DNA of 64,000 nt from Alkalihalobacterium elongatum (GTDB lineage Bacteria > Bacillota > Bacilli > Bacillales > Bacillaceae_F): assembly GCF_019024285.1 (NCBI RefSeq), contig NZ_WMKZ01000006.1, positions 1 through 64,000 of the forward strand, written 5' to 3'. Below are positions 1 through 8,172 of the stretch, piece after piece. The first letter of the stretch is position 1, and each line of letters begins with the position of its first letter. Both the position numbers and the translations under genes were made by a program. The notes below the pieces were generated by a model that worked only from the letters and a program-made list of their open reading frames with translations, was not told the origin of the DNA and ran no database searches.

Positions 1-60
1 TGCATGTATTAGGCACGCCGCCAGCGTTCGTCCTGAGCCAGGATCAAACTCTCCATAAAA
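1..60 (-). rRNA. 16S ribosomal RNA, 5' end only (runs off left edge)
   Basis: Read on the minus strand, the window's first 60 bases are the conserved 5' end of bacterial 16S rRNA: the universal 27F site (AGAGTTTGATCCTGGCTCAG) followed by the helix that ends in CCTAATACATGCA. The mature 5' end lies near position 60. The rest of the rRNA operon lies outside the window to the left. The visible part is too short to identify the genus. Confidence 0.97.
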
Positions 61-196
61 GTGTTTGATATAGCTCACTGTCACAAACGTGACGTTTTTA
101 AAACATTGACGAGATATCATGTATCTCTTTATTTCGCTTGGCTTTTTGTTCAGTTTTCAAAGAACTTTTTATGTCGTTGTTAGCGACAGGAATTAC

Positions 197-225
197 ATCT
201 TATCACGTTAGCAACATTTGGTCAA
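197..225 (-). promoter_or_regulatory. rRNA operon promoter P2 (proximal)
   Basis: On the minus strand a -35 TTGACC (220-225) and a -10 TAAGAT (197-202) are separated by exactly 17 bp, about 140 bp upstream of the 16S 5' end. The leader between them and 16S carries the Bacillus-type sequence around AGTTCTTTGAAAACTGAAC (about 151-171), the usual rRNA leader/antitermination and processing region. Confidence 0.75.
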
Positions 226-292
226 CAACCAATTTTTAGTGGGTTGTTGATGTTGTTAATTAATTGCTCGCTCCTTCAAAGCGACATCTATT

Positions 293-321
293 AATTTAAC
301 ACGAATTCTTATTGATTGCAA
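293..321 (-). promoter_or_regulatory. rRNA operon promoter P1 (distal)
   Basis: On the minus strand a -35 TTGCAA (316-321) and a -10 TAAATT (293-298) are separated by 17 bp, about 95 bp upstream of P2. Tandem P1/P2 promoters of this kind are usual for Bacillus rrn operons. The AT-rich sequence upstream could serve as an UP element. Confidence 0.6.
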
Positions 322-450
322 CACCTTTTTTCGTTTGCTGAAAAGTTAGTACTTCTTTCTAAACTAGAACGGCGTTGGTCAGAAACGACAATGAATAATA
401 TATCATTATTAATTAGTTAACGCAATACCTTTTTACACCAAAATCTAGAA

Positions 451-470
451 AACCCTAAGTGCGCAGGGTT
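451..470 (-). terminator. Hairpin after the 93-residue gene
   Basis: AACCCT (451-456) and AGGGTT (465-470) form a short hairpin just past the stop of the small minus-strand gene. On the minus strand it is followed by TTCTAGATTTT. The stem is short and the U tract imperfect, so it is only a possible terminator separating this gene from the rRNA promoters. Confidence 0.45.
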
Positions 471-484
471 AGTTCCTTCTATTA

Positions 485-766
485 TTATTTTTTCTCTTCA
501 TCTTCAAGTTCTACTTTTTTCCCACCGACCGAAAGATACGAATATAGTTCTACGTCTTCCTTTACTTTTTGTAAACCTTTAAGATACGGTTTAACCAAAT
601 CTTTAAAATCTTCGTAAACTCCTTCATTTTCTAACTGTCCATACACATAGATTTTCTTTTCGTCGATAATATAAGCTAAATATCCAACTGCTTTTTCATC
701 TCGGTCAACAATATTTAACACTTGTGCATCTTCTTTACTTAGTTCAGGTGAAAAATAAATATCCAC
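485..766 (-). CDS. Conserved hypothetical small acidic protein
   Basis: This encodes a 93-residue protein. The frame is open for another 21 codons upstream, but the only good ribosome binding site (GGAGGT at 773-778) lies 6 bases before a GTG at 764-766, which I take as the start. The protein alternates predicted strands and helices, has no membrane segment or signal peptide, and ends in a charged tail (LEDEEKK). It follows the AEC permease by 65 bp and could be co-transcribed. I do not recognise the family, and no catalytic motif is visible. Confidence 0.65.
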   Translation of the reverse strand: MDIYFSPELSKEDAQVLNIVDRDEKAVGYLAYIIDEKKIYVYGQLENEGVYEDFKDLVKPYLKGLQKVKEDVELYSYLSVGGKKVELEDEEKK

Positions 767-831
767 TTTAATACCTCCAGTACATATATTATTAATAGTT
801 AAACTTAAATTTCTAGGTGTGGTTATCAAGA

Positions 832-1728
832 CTACTGTAACAAACCTAGCAGCAATGTAATAGTTATAATACTAATTAAGGTCGTAACCAAGGTTATACT
901 CGAAACGAGTTTAGGTTCTGAATCAAACTGAACTGCGTACATAACAATGGTTGCTGCTGAAGGCATAGCTGCTGAAACGATAAGCACTTTTGTTAACAAA
1001 GGATCAATCGGTAGAATTAACGTTATGCCGAACGCTATAAGTGGCGAAATAATTAACCGTACTACTGTTCCATACGTTATTTTTCCCCATTCAAAGTTAC
1101 CTATTTCAATTAATGCCAATTGCATCCCTAGGATGATCATGACAGTAGGAACAGTTGCTTCAGCAATAATATCGACAGTCGCCATGATGTTGTTAGGAAC
1201 CGCAACATTCAAACTTTTAGCAATCAATGCGATGATTACAGCATACGTTGCTGGCATTAAAAAAACAGCTTTCATGGCAATTTTTATTCCTTCGTTTCCT
1301 CTTGCTGCATAGTAAACACCAAAAAAATTCATGACAATTGCTTGTAATACTAAAAAAGTCACCGAATAATCAAAACCCACTTCACCATAAGCAAATAATA
1401 TGATAGGTGCTCCGTAGTTGCCCGAATTCATAAAAGCAGTAGAAAGAATGAGGCCGCCTTCAGTAGATTGTGGATACTTCATTATGTATGAGTACACTTT
1501 GTTAATAAGTATTAGTGCAAATAAGAGAAGAATCGAAAAGATAACCATATAAAAATATTGCATATCTAGTTCAGCAGTGTAAAATGTCCGAAAAACTAAA
1601 CACGGTGTCATAATATAAATAGCTACTTCAGAAACAGCAGGAATTTTTATTTTCCTCCACTTCTGTACAAGAAACCCTATAAGAAAGACTAGAAGAACTG
1701 GTAAAACGACTTCAAAAAATATAGTCAC
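832..1728 (-). CDS. AEC (auxin efflux carrier) family transporter
   Basis: This is a 298-residue integral membrane protein with about ten hydrophobic segments, the usual size for AEC/BASS-fold permeases (Pfam Mem_trans). The N-terminal half carries a conserved Asn-Ser-Gly-Asn-Tyr-Gly segment near residue 100, typical of the family's crossover region. The start is a GTG at 1726-1728 behind a good AGGAGG. Bacterial members export or import organic acids such as malate or malonate, but no substrate can be read from sequence. No dedicated regulator lies next to it. It lies downstream of the TRAP/HPr-like operon on the same strand but is separated from it by a terminator. Confidence 0.85.
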   Translation of the reverse strand: MTIFFEVVLPVLLVFLIGFLVQKWRKIKIPAVSEVAIYIMTPCLVFRTFYTAELDMQYFYMVIFSILLLFALILINKVYSYIMKYPQSTEGGLILSTAFMNSGNYGAPIILFAYGEVGFDYSVTFLVLQAIVMNFFGVYYAARGNEGIKIAMKAVFLMPATYAVIIALIAKSLNVAVPNNIMATVDIIAEATVPTVMIILGMQLALIEIGNFEWGKITYGTVVRLIISPLIAFGITLILPIDPLLTKVLIVSAAMPSAATIVMYAVQFDSEPKLVSSITLVTTLISIITITLLLGLLQ

Positions 1729-1831
1729 CTACCTTCCTCCTTTAAAAACTTTTCAATGCGTATGTCTTGGTGATAATATAGGATACTACCCCTACCATCA
1801 TTCTAGATTTGTCAAACGAACAACCCTAGTT

Positions 1832-1864
1832 TAAAAAAGAGACGGATACCCGCAACCGCCTCTC
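1832..1864 (-). terminator. Terminator of the TRAP/HPr-like operon
   Basis: AGAGACGG (1838-1845) pairs with CCGCCTCT (1856-1863) with one mismatch. On the minus strand the stem is followed by six Ts. It lies directly after the HPr-like stop codon and marks the end of the dctPQM-HPr-like transcription unit. Confidence 0.8.
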
Positions 1865-1872
1865 TTCTTTTA

Positions 1873-2139
1873 TTAATCTTGAGTTAAATAATGAACAACT
1901 GCTTGTAAAGCTTCTTCACTATCCATTCCAACTGCTTTTACTGTAATCGAATCTCCATTTTGCAGATTTAAGGTTATTAACCCTAAAAAACTTTTTAAGT
2001 TTACTTCTATTGGATTACCCCGTAATAATTTACGTAAGTATATTTCCGATTGAAAAGGTTGAATGATTTTACTTAATTCAATAATAGTTTTATCCTCACC
2101 TATATTAATTGTAATTTCCTTTAAACTGGTTTCACTCAT
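1873..2139 (-). CDS. HPr-like protein lacking the catalytic histidine (Crh-like), last gene of TRAP operon
   Basis: This is an 88-residue protein with the length and secondary-structure order of HPr/Crh. The region LKSFLGLITL (48-57) matches the HPr regulatory-serine loop (AKSIMGL), so Ser50 corresponds to HPr Ser46, the target of HPr kinase/phosphorylase. The C-terminal helix EEALQAVVHYL also fits. The active-site stretch GLHARP (Crh: GLQARP) is missing: after Gly14 the sequence runs EDKTIIEL, with no histidine and no arginine. It therefore cannot be a PTS phosphocarrier. It starts 24 bp after dctM behind GGGGTGA, in the same operon. A role as a serine-phosphorylated regulatory partner or CcpA corepressor is inference. 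Confidence 0.8.
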   Translation of the reverse strand: MSETSLKEITINIGEDKTIIELSKIIQPFQSEIYLRKLLRGNPIEVNLKSFLGLITLNLQNGDSITVKAVGMDSEEALQAVVHYLTQD

Positions 2140-2163
2140 GAAATATTCACCCCATTTAATTAC

Positions 2164-3438
2164 CTATATATTTAATAGCATCAAGGAAAGCTGTGGAATA
2201 AAAATAATAATTAATAGGGCTACTAACATAACTAGGAAAAATGGAATGATCGCCCTTGAAATAGCCTCAATTGATAATCCTGAGATACCAGAACCAACAA
2301 AGAGATTTACTCCTAATGGTGGTGTAATAAATCCAATCGCTAAATTAACAATCATTAAAATACCAAAATGAATTGGATTATACCCTATATTTACAGCAAT
2401 TGGTAGAAGAATAGGAGTTAAAATGATAATAGCTGCTAGGGTATCCATAAAACATCCAACGATAAGCAGCAAGATCGTAATTAGTAAAATGATCACAATT
2501 GGGTTTTCCGAGATATTTAACATCGCTTGAGCTACTTGGTTTGGAATTTGTTGAACTGTTAACAACCTTCCAAATGCGGTGGCAGTACCGACGATAATTA
2601 AAATGGTTGCTGTTGTAAGCGCAGCATCAATAAAAACTTTTGGCATATCTTTTATTTTTAATTCACGATAAAGGATCATACCTGCAACCAGACCGTAAAC
2701 AACCGCTATAACTGCCGCTTCCGTCGGAGTAAATATTCCTCCATAAATACCACCTAGAATAATAATCGGAACTAATAATGCCCATTTTGCTTCCCAACTC
2801 GCCTTTAGAAAGGTCTTGAAAGCAAACTTTTCCTCTGTTCCACGATAACCTTTCTTTTTTGAGTAAAAGTAAGCATACGCCATTAAAGCAAAACCTACCA
2901 GGAGACCTGGAATGATACCTGCTATAAATAAACTTCCTATAGAGACACCACCAACAACTCCATAAATAACCATTGGGATACTTGGTGGAATAATAACTCC
3001 TAAGGAACCAGCTGCAGCTACTACAGCTGTCGAAAAACGTTTATCATATCCTTGGCGAACCATTGCAGGAATCATAATTCCACCAATCGCAGCTACCGTG
3101 GCGGGTCCAGAACCAGAAATTGCCGCGAAAAACATACACGTAATAATTGTCGCTATTGCAAAACCACCAGTTTTATTACCGACTACTGTATTTGCTACAC
3201 GGAATAATCGATCCGAAACTCCACCTTTCCCCATAATTTCACCAGCTAAAATGAAAAAAGGAACCGCCATCAAGGGAAAAGAGTCAACCGAAGTAACTAG
3301 ACCTTGCGCTAGAAACTCAACTGGTAATGACCCTGTATATACAATGGTTACTAACGTAGCTAAACCTAGAGCAATTCCAATAGGTACGCTCAAAAGTAAG
3401 AAAAGGGCAAAGCTTCCAAATAATACACCTGCTGCCAT
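2164..3438 (-). CDS. dctM: TRAP transporter large permease DctM
   Basis: This 424-residue protein has about 12 membrane segments and the length of the DctM subunit. Family motifs include the PFFILAGEIMGKGG segment near residues 60-73, the GSGPATVAAIGGIMIPAM segment near 108-125, and GFITPPLGVNLFV near 370. DctM carries substrate through the membrane using a sodium gradient, with DctQ as partner. The start ATG lies 12 bp after dctQ, and the HPr-like gene follows it. The adjacent gluconate kinase and KDG kinase/KDPG aldolase genes point to a sugar acid such as gluconate or 2-keto-3-deoxygluconate as substrate; this is an inference. Confidence 0.93.
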   Translation of the reverse strand: MAAGVLFGSFALFLLLSVPIGIALGLATLVTIVYTGSLPVEFLAQGLVTSVDSFPLMAVPFFILAGEIMGKGGVSDRLFRVANTVVGNKTGGFAIATIITCMFFAAISGSGPATVAAIGGIMIPAMVRQGYDKRFSTAVVAAAGSLGVIIPPSIPMVIYGVVGGVSIGSLFIAGIIPGLLVGFALMAYAYFYSKKKGYRGTEEKFAFKTFLKASWEAKWALLVPIIILGGIYGGIFTPTEAAVIAVVYGLVAGMILYRELKIKDMPKVFIDAALTTATILIIVGTATAFGRLLTVQQIPNQVAQAMLNISENPIVIILLITILLLIVGCFMDTLAAIIILTPILLPIAVNIGYNPIHFGILMIVNLAIGFITPPLGVNLFVGSGISGLSIEAISRAIIPFFLVMLVALLIIIFIPQLSLMLLNI

Positions 3439-3450
3439 ATCAATACCCCT

Positions 3451-4017
3451 TTATAATTTATTCTTTCCTCTTTCAACATCTTCTTCAATATCTTGAATAT
3501 CAAGTAGTCGTTCTTGTTCAGTTTTGACATCATATTCGTCTTTGCCTAACAGGGTTTTAAATTGTTTTATTAGTTGCTGAATTAACCGAATAATCGTTAA
3601 CCCCATGCCAATTGGTGTCGCCATATAAACGAGGCCCATTGGTAACTGAAGTGCTGGAGATCGTTGCCCCCACGCTAATAACCTCGAAGCAACATCGTAC
3701 CCATAATAGACAACAAATAAGGCAAAACCTAAAAATAGTAAGTTTGCAACGATATTTAGTATGATTTTCCCCTTGTCTCTCAGCAAAAGAAGCATGACAT
3801 CAACTTTAATATGCCGTTGTTTTTTTACACCATAGCTAATTCCAAGATATACAAGCCAAATAAAACAATACCGCGCTAATTCTTCGGACCAAGCAAGGGA
3901 AGCCTCCATGATGTATCTCATAAAAACTTGCATTGCAATGACCACAACCATAATCATAGAAAATATGACAAGGAAAACTTCCTCAAGATGTTCATTTAGC
4001 CACCTAACAACAAACAC
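3451..4017 (-). CDS. dctQ: TRAP transporter small permease DctQ
   Basis: This 188-residue protein has four membrane segments, as usual for DctQ. The conserved EELARYCFIWLVYLG region near residues 42-56 and a RHIKVD motif just after it are family signatures. The frame opens at a GTG at 4021-4023, directly abutting the Shine-Dalgarno sequence. The next GTG, two codons on, lies 5 bases after GAGGGG and is the likelier start. A highly charged cytoplasmic tail follows the last helix. It lies between dctP and dctM. The 270-bp gap from dctP contains a hairpin that may lower its expression relative to the binding protein. Confidence 0.9.
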   Translation of the reverse strand: MFVVRWLNEHLEEVFLVIFSMIMVVVIAMQVFMRYIMEASLAWSEELARYCFIWLVYLGISYGVKKQRHIKVDVMLLLLRDKGKIILNIVANLLFLGFALFVVYYGYDVASRLLAWGQRSPALQLPMGLVYMATPIGMGLTIIRLIQQLIKQFKTLLGKDEYDVKTEQERLLDIQDIEEDVERGKNKL

Positions 4018-4241
4018 TTGCACCCCTCACTTTTACAAATCAATTTTTTAAATAGAAGAACCTCAAAACTATATACCTTATCGATAATCTACAAGTATCT
4101 ATGTACCTAACTGATAAAAGCTCAAGATATATACTTTTATGTTTCTTCATTTTCCAAGGTTTTACTCTTAAGTATGAGTTCAGCCTGCTATAACAGAAAC
4201 AACATCTTAATTTGCATATTTTGAGAAAAATACTTTCAAAA

Positions 4242-4275
4242 GGGACTTGAAGTCCTTTAGTTTCATTCAAGTCCC
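4242..4275 (-). terminator. Hairpin between dctP and dctQM (partial terminator or mRNA stabiliser)
   Basis: GGGACTTGAA (4242-4251) and TTCAAGTCCC (4266-4275) form a perfect 10-bp stem. On the minus strand it is followed by TTTTGAAAGTATTTTT. An alternative pairing, GGACT with AGTCC inside 4243-4255, competes with the main stem. It sits 14 bases after the dctP stop. Such hairpins commonly set excess binding protein over permease. The rest of the gap (about 4024-4241) has no convincing gene. Confidence 0.6.
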
Positions 4276-4288
4276 ATCATAGCTAGTT

Positions 4289-5350
4289 CTAATCCTCTTG
4301 AGCTTCTTGTATTGCTTCGTATACTTGGTCAACAATATCTTGACCAATGCGTTCAGCATACTTATCTAGTACAGGTTGTACAGTATCAATCATTTCTTGG
4401 CGTGCTTCCTCATCAATTTCCGTGTATGTCATACCAGCTTCTTGTAAGTCATCTAAATACTGCGCATTAGCTTCACGATTTAATTGACGTTGATGTTGAC
4501 CAGCTTCTCTAGCTGCCTCTCTTACAATTTCTTGCTCTTCCTCTGACAATGAATCAAAGAATGTCTTTGACATTAAGAAAACAAACGGACTATAAATATG
4601 ATGTGTATTAGAAATATGGTCTTGAACCTCTTGGAAACCTTGTAAGTACACAGTTGCAACTGGGTTTTCTTGACCATCTACAGCACCTTGCTGTAATGCT
4701 GTAAACAATTCTGTAAAGGCCATTGGTGTTGGATTTGCACCTAACGCACGAAAAGCCTCAAGATGTAGCTCATTTTCCATAGTACGAATTGATAAACCTT
4801 TCATATCCTCCATTGAAGCAACAGCACGACGAGCATTAGTCAGATCACGGAATCCATTTTCCCAATAAGCTAATCCAACTAAATTTTGATCATCTAATTT
4901 ATCTAACATCATCTGACCAACATCACCGTCTAGAACTTCATCGGCCACTTCTTCACTTGGAAATAAAAATGGAAAATCAAATACAGTAAACTCTTGGACA
5001 AACCCCGCAATAGGAGCAGTGGAAGGAACAGTCACTTCTTGTGTCCCTAATTGAAGTGCTTCCATCATCGAACGGTCGTCCCCTAACTGACCACTGTGGT
5101 AGGTCTCAACGACTATCGATCCATCTGTTCTTTCCTCAACTAACTCTTTAAATTTAAGTAGACCAAGGTATTGAGGATGTTGATCATTTAATCCGATACC
5201 TGCACGAATCGTTCTTTGAACCCCTGGTGCCGCTTCTCCCGCAGTACCTTCCCCTGCATCAGGTTCAGCTGGCGCTGTACCACAAGCAGCGGCTACAAAA
5301 AACAAGCTGAAAATAAAAATGGTTGTAAAAATGGTTTTGAAGTAATTCAC
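4289..5350 (-). CDS. dctP: TRAP transporter solute-binding lipoprotein DctP
   Basis: This is a 353-residue extracytoplasmic binding protein. A hydrophobic signal segment ends in a lipobox with Cys23 (VAAAC), followed by an acidic Gly/Glu/Pro linker. Family features are LGDDRSMMEALQLG near residues 90-103, the RTME segment near 190 (the conserved Arg contacts the substrate carboxylate in DctP proteins), and DGQENP near 225. The start is GTG behind AGGAGGT. It heads the operon dctP-dctQ-dctM-HPr-like and would capture an acid substrate outside the membrane. The high acidic residue content of the mature part is common in haloalkaliphiles. The substrate is not determined by sequence. Confidence 0.92.
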   Translation of the reverse strand: MNYFKTIFTTIFIFSLFFVAAACGTAPAEPDAGEGTAGEAAPGVQRTIRAGIGLNDQHPQYLGLLKFKELVEERTDGSIVVETYHSGQLGDDRSMMEALQLGTQEVTVPSTAPIAGFVQEFTVFDFPFLFPSEEVADEVLDGDVGQMMLDKLDDQNLVGLAYWENGFRDLTNARRAVASMEDMKGLSIRTMENELHLEAFRALGANPTPMAFTELFTALQQGAVDGQENPVATVYLQGFQEVQDHISNTHHIYSPFVFLMSKTFFDSLSEEEQEIVREAAREAGQHQRQLNREANAQYLDDLQEAGMTYTEIDEEARQEMIDTVQPVLDKYAERIGQDIVDQVYEAIQEAQED

Positions 5351-5809
5351 CCGTAATACCTCCTGTTATTTTCTTTAAGCCCTTTTCCTAAAAGATTGCT
5401 GCTATAGCGATTGGACGTTAACCAAGCGAAAGCTTGGTTCTTCGCGCTTTAGCAAAAAAAATGGTCCAATAGCAACAAAGTTTGCGAAAACAGCTTTCTT
5501 TATGATGAATATTACATTTCATCCAAAGTAAAAAGAATAGTGCTGTTGTTTGCTCCATTACTAAATCCTATCAGGCTTAGTAAATAGTTCTTAAATTACT
5601 TTTATTATTTTGAATAAGGCAAGAAATATTATGCATTCCTTCGAAAGAAAATATAGAAATTTAGCTTTTTCAATCCTAATGGATACAATAAACGAAATCG
5701 TCAATATTAAGAAAAAGTCGTCATAAGGTTAGGTAGATAAAAATTAATTCAACACTGACCTAATAGAGCTTATAGATATAAAGCTTTTAACCGAAAGGGA
5801 GAACGTATC
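5351..5809. promoter_or_regulatory. Divergent control region between dctP and gluconate kinase
   Basis: This 459-bp region separates the divergent dctP operon and gluconate kinase gene and must hold both promoters. It contains a nested hairpin at 5401-5473: an inner perfect 8-bp stem AACCAAGC/GCTTGGTT with a GAAA loop (5420-5439) and an outer ATTGGAC/GTCCAAT pair (5410-5416 with 5464-5470), extended by GCTAT/ATAGC. A near-palindrome AGCTTATAGATATAAAGCT lies at about 5768-5786, shortly before the kinase. I see no convincing cre site, and no regulator gene is adjacent. Confidence 0.45.
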
Positions 5810-7336
5810 GTGGATTATGTCATTGGTTTAGATATAGGAACAACGAGTGCAAAAGCTGTCCTATTTACAAAAGAAGGAAAAGTAGTAATAGAAAGTGAGC
5901 AAACTTATCATGTCTATCACCCTCAACCTTCCTGGGTTGAGCAAAACCCAGATGAAATCGAAAAAGCCGCTAAAAAAGCGCTAAAAAATATAATAAAGAA
6001 AGGTCTATCATTTAATGACAAAATTCTTGTTGTTGGCATTTCCTCTGCTATGCATTCACTAATTTGTATGGATGAGCAAGGGAATGCCTTATCGCCGTCA
6101 ATTACTTGGGCTGACGGAAGAAGTGTTCACCAAGCCGAAGCTATTAAAACAACGACTGGACTGGGGATTTATTTAAAAACCGGAACCCCTATACATCCGA
6201 TGTCACCATTCACAAAATTGGTTTGGATGAAAGATACAAATTATCCACCTTATCTCAAAGCCAATAAGTTTATTTCTATCAAAGAATACTTACTAAAAAA
6301 ATGGTTTAATCAATATGTTGTGGACTACTCTGTTGCATCTGCTACAGGAATTTTTAACGTACATACCTTTGATTGGGATGAAGAAGCCTTAGCAATTACA
6401 GGCATTCAGAGAGAACAACTATCCGAACCCGTTCCACCTACCTATGTTTGTGAAGGGTTATTAAATGAAATTGCAGATGAGATAGGTTTAAGTTCTACGA
6501 CTAAATTTGTAATTGGTGCTAGTGACGGTCCCCTCGCTAACCTTGGTATCGGCGCAATCTCTCCTGGTGATGTTGCGATTACAGTTGGCACAAGCGGAGC
6601 CATCCGCCAAATGGCGGACAAACCACAAACAGACGAGCTACAAGAAATTTTTTGCTATGGCCTTACTAAAAATTCATGGATTATGGGAGGTCCAACGAAT
6701 AATGGTGGGATTGTACTACAGTGGTTAAAGGAAGTCGTCGGGGAACACCAAATCTACCTTGCAGAAAAAGGTGGTCAAAGTGTATACGAGCAGCTTAACG
6801 AGTTGGCTCAAACCGTTGATGCTGGAGCCAACGGATTACTATTTATGCCATACTTGAATGGCGAACGCGCTCCTTATTGGGATGCAAATGCTAGAGGGAG
6901 CTTCATTGGTCTAACCTTAGCTCATAAAAAAGAACATTTAATCCGAGCTGGAATGGAAGGCGTAATATTTAGCTTACTAACAGTTAACGAAGCTCTTGAA
7001 AGACTTGCAGGCCCTTCTAAGAATGTTTTTGCTAGCGGAGGCTTTGCGCGCTCTCCACTTTGGTTACAAATCCTAGCTGATGTCTTTGGACAAGAAATTC
7101 AAGTTCCTGTAAGCCATCAAAGCTCTGCTTGGGGAGCGGCTTGGATGGGGTTAGTTGGCATCGGAGAAGCCAATTCACTTTCAGATATTAAAGACTATAT
7201 TCCCATGGAAAAAACCTATTTTCCTAATGAGGTAAATCATACAATTTATCAAACCCTTTACCATACATTTAAAAATCTTTATATTTCGCTTCAACCTCAT
7301 TTTAAAAACTTAAGTGACTTTCAAAGACGCCATTAG
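5810..7336 (+). CDS. gntK: Gluconate kinase (FGGY family)
   Basis: This 508-residue protein phosphorylates D-gluconate to 6-phosphogluconate with ATP in the cytoplasm. It follows Bacillus GntK closely: the N-terminal phosphate-binding motif DIGTTSAKAVLF (7-18), EQNPDE, SSAMHS near 79-84, ITWADGRS near 98, NQYVVDYSVASATG near 167-180, the ADP-binding GTSGAIR near 260-266, and the C-terminal SGGFARSPLW. The start is GTG at 5810, 8 bases after AAGGGAG. It is monocistronic, ends at the bidirectional terminator 7465-7500, and is divergent from the TRAP operon. Other FGGY kinases (xylulose, glycerol) are less likely given these matches. Confidence 0.92.
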   Translation: MDYVIGLDIGTTSAKAVLFTKEGKVVIESEQTYHVYHPQPSWVEQNPDEIEKAAKKALKNIIKKGLSFNDKILVVGISSAMHSLICMDEQGNALSPSITWADGRSVHQAEAIKTTTGLGIYLKTGTPIHPMSPFTKLVWMKDTNYPPYLKANKFISIKEYLLKKWFNQYVVDYSVASATGIFNVHTFDWDEEALAITGIQREQLSEPVPPTYVCEGLLNEIADEIGLSSTTKFVIGASDGPLANLGIGAISPGDVAITVGTSGAIRQMADKPQTDELQEIFCYGLTKNSWIMGGPTNNGGIVLQWLKEVVGEHQIYLAEKGGQSVYEQLNELAQTVDAGANGLLFMPYLNGERAPYWDANARGSFIGLTLAHKKEHLIRAGMEGVIFSLLTVNEALERLAGPSKNVFASGGFARSPLWLQILADVFGQEIQVPVSHQSSAWGAAWMGLVGIGEANSLSDIKDYIPMEKTYFPNEVNHTIYQTLYHTFKNLYISLQPHFKNLSDFQRRH

Positions 7337-7464
7337 GACTTTTTATAAATCTAGCAACGAAAGCTTAATACAATTTTCAACAACAGTGAAATTGTTAGGC
7401 AAAGCTACTTCGCCAGGAGGTTTATGGATTCCAAAATGTTCACCCTCCTCCTAATACCATACTA

Positions 7465-7500
7465 GACTAAAACCACTAGGAGACCCTAGTGGTTTTAGTC
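7465..7500. terminator. Bidirectional terminator between gntK and KDPG aldolase
   Basis: GACTAAAACCACTAGG (7465-7480) and CCTAGTGGTTTTAGTC (7485-7500) form a perfect 16-bp stem with an AGAC loop. It lies between two convergent genes and has U/A-rich flanks on both sides, so it can stop transcription from either direction. Confidence 0.9.
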
Positions 7501-7505
7501 ATTCT

Positions 7506-8156
7506 TTACTCTATATATAAACCTTGTCGTGCTTGATTTACTGCTTCTACAAATGATGCAGCTTTTTTTGTCAGTTCATCAAAATACTCTTTTGTCATAG
7601 TCTTTTTCGTGTTAACTAGTGCGCTTCCTAGACCAACAGCGACTGCGCCTGTTTGTATATAGTCAGTGACATTATGTAAGTCAATTCCACCTGTAGGCAT
7701 TAGCGGAATATGCGGGAGTGGCCCGTGAACATCTTTTAAATAGCTAGGTCCGTAAATATTAGCTGGAAATACCTTAATAACATCTGCACCATGTTCGTAG
7801 GCTGTCAAAATTTCTGTTGGTGTTAATGCTCCAGGAATACTTATTACACCGTACCTCTTTGTTAAGCGAATCGTTTCCTCATTAACAGTTGGAGAGAAAA
7901 TAAATTGAGATCCAGCCAAAATTGCTGCTCTAGCCGTTTCTGGATCCAAAACTGTCCCAGCTCCAACAATAAGATTTGGAAATTTTGAACGTACAGACTC
8001 AATTAATGACATGACTTTCGGAGTTTCTACTGTAATCTCTAATGTTTTAACACCACCTTCACTAAGCGCTTTAGCAATTTCAAATATATTTTCTGGGGCA
8101 GCTCCTCGAATAATTGCTACAACACCATTTTCTTTGATCGTGTCTAAATATCCCAT
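7506..8156 (-). CDS. KDPG aldolase (2-dehydro-3-deoxyphosphogluconate aldolase)
   Basis: This 216-residue protein cleaves 2-keto-3-deoxy-6-phosphogluconate to pyruvate and glyceraldehyde 3-phosphate. Class I aldolase motifs are clear: VAIIRG near residues 13-18, the catalytic Glu in LEITVETP (39-46), VGAGTVLD (63-70), and the Schiff-base lysine in DVIKVFPA (131-138), followed by PTGGI. It starts 16 bp after the KDG kinase stop and is co-transcribed with it. The pair forms the last two steps of the 2-keto-3-deoxygluconate/hexuronate pathway. The family also accepts 4-hydroxy-2-oxoglutarate. Confidence 0.93.
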   Translation of the reverse strand: MGYLDTIKENGVVAIIRGAAPENIFEIAKALSEGGVKTLEITVETPKVMSLIESVRSKFPNLIVGAGTVLDPETARAAILAGSQFIFSPTVNEETIRLTKRYGVISIPGALTPTEILTAYEHGADVIKVFPANIYGPSYLKDVHGPLPHIPLMPTGGIDLHNVTDYIQTGAVAVGLGSALVNTKKTMTKEYFDELTKKAASFVEAVNQARQGLYIE

Positions 8157-8172
8157 TTAGCCTCAACCTCCA

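Noticed and set aside
4040-4270. 76-codon open frame between dctP and dctQ
   Set aside because: It lacks a ribosome binding site, its composition is unlike its neighbours, and it covers the dctP hairpin; it is a chance frame in the intergenic gap.
5475-5500. Possible cre (CcpA) site around GCGAAAACAGCTTTC
   Set aside because: It departs from the TGWAARCGYTWNCW consensus at several positions, including the central CG.
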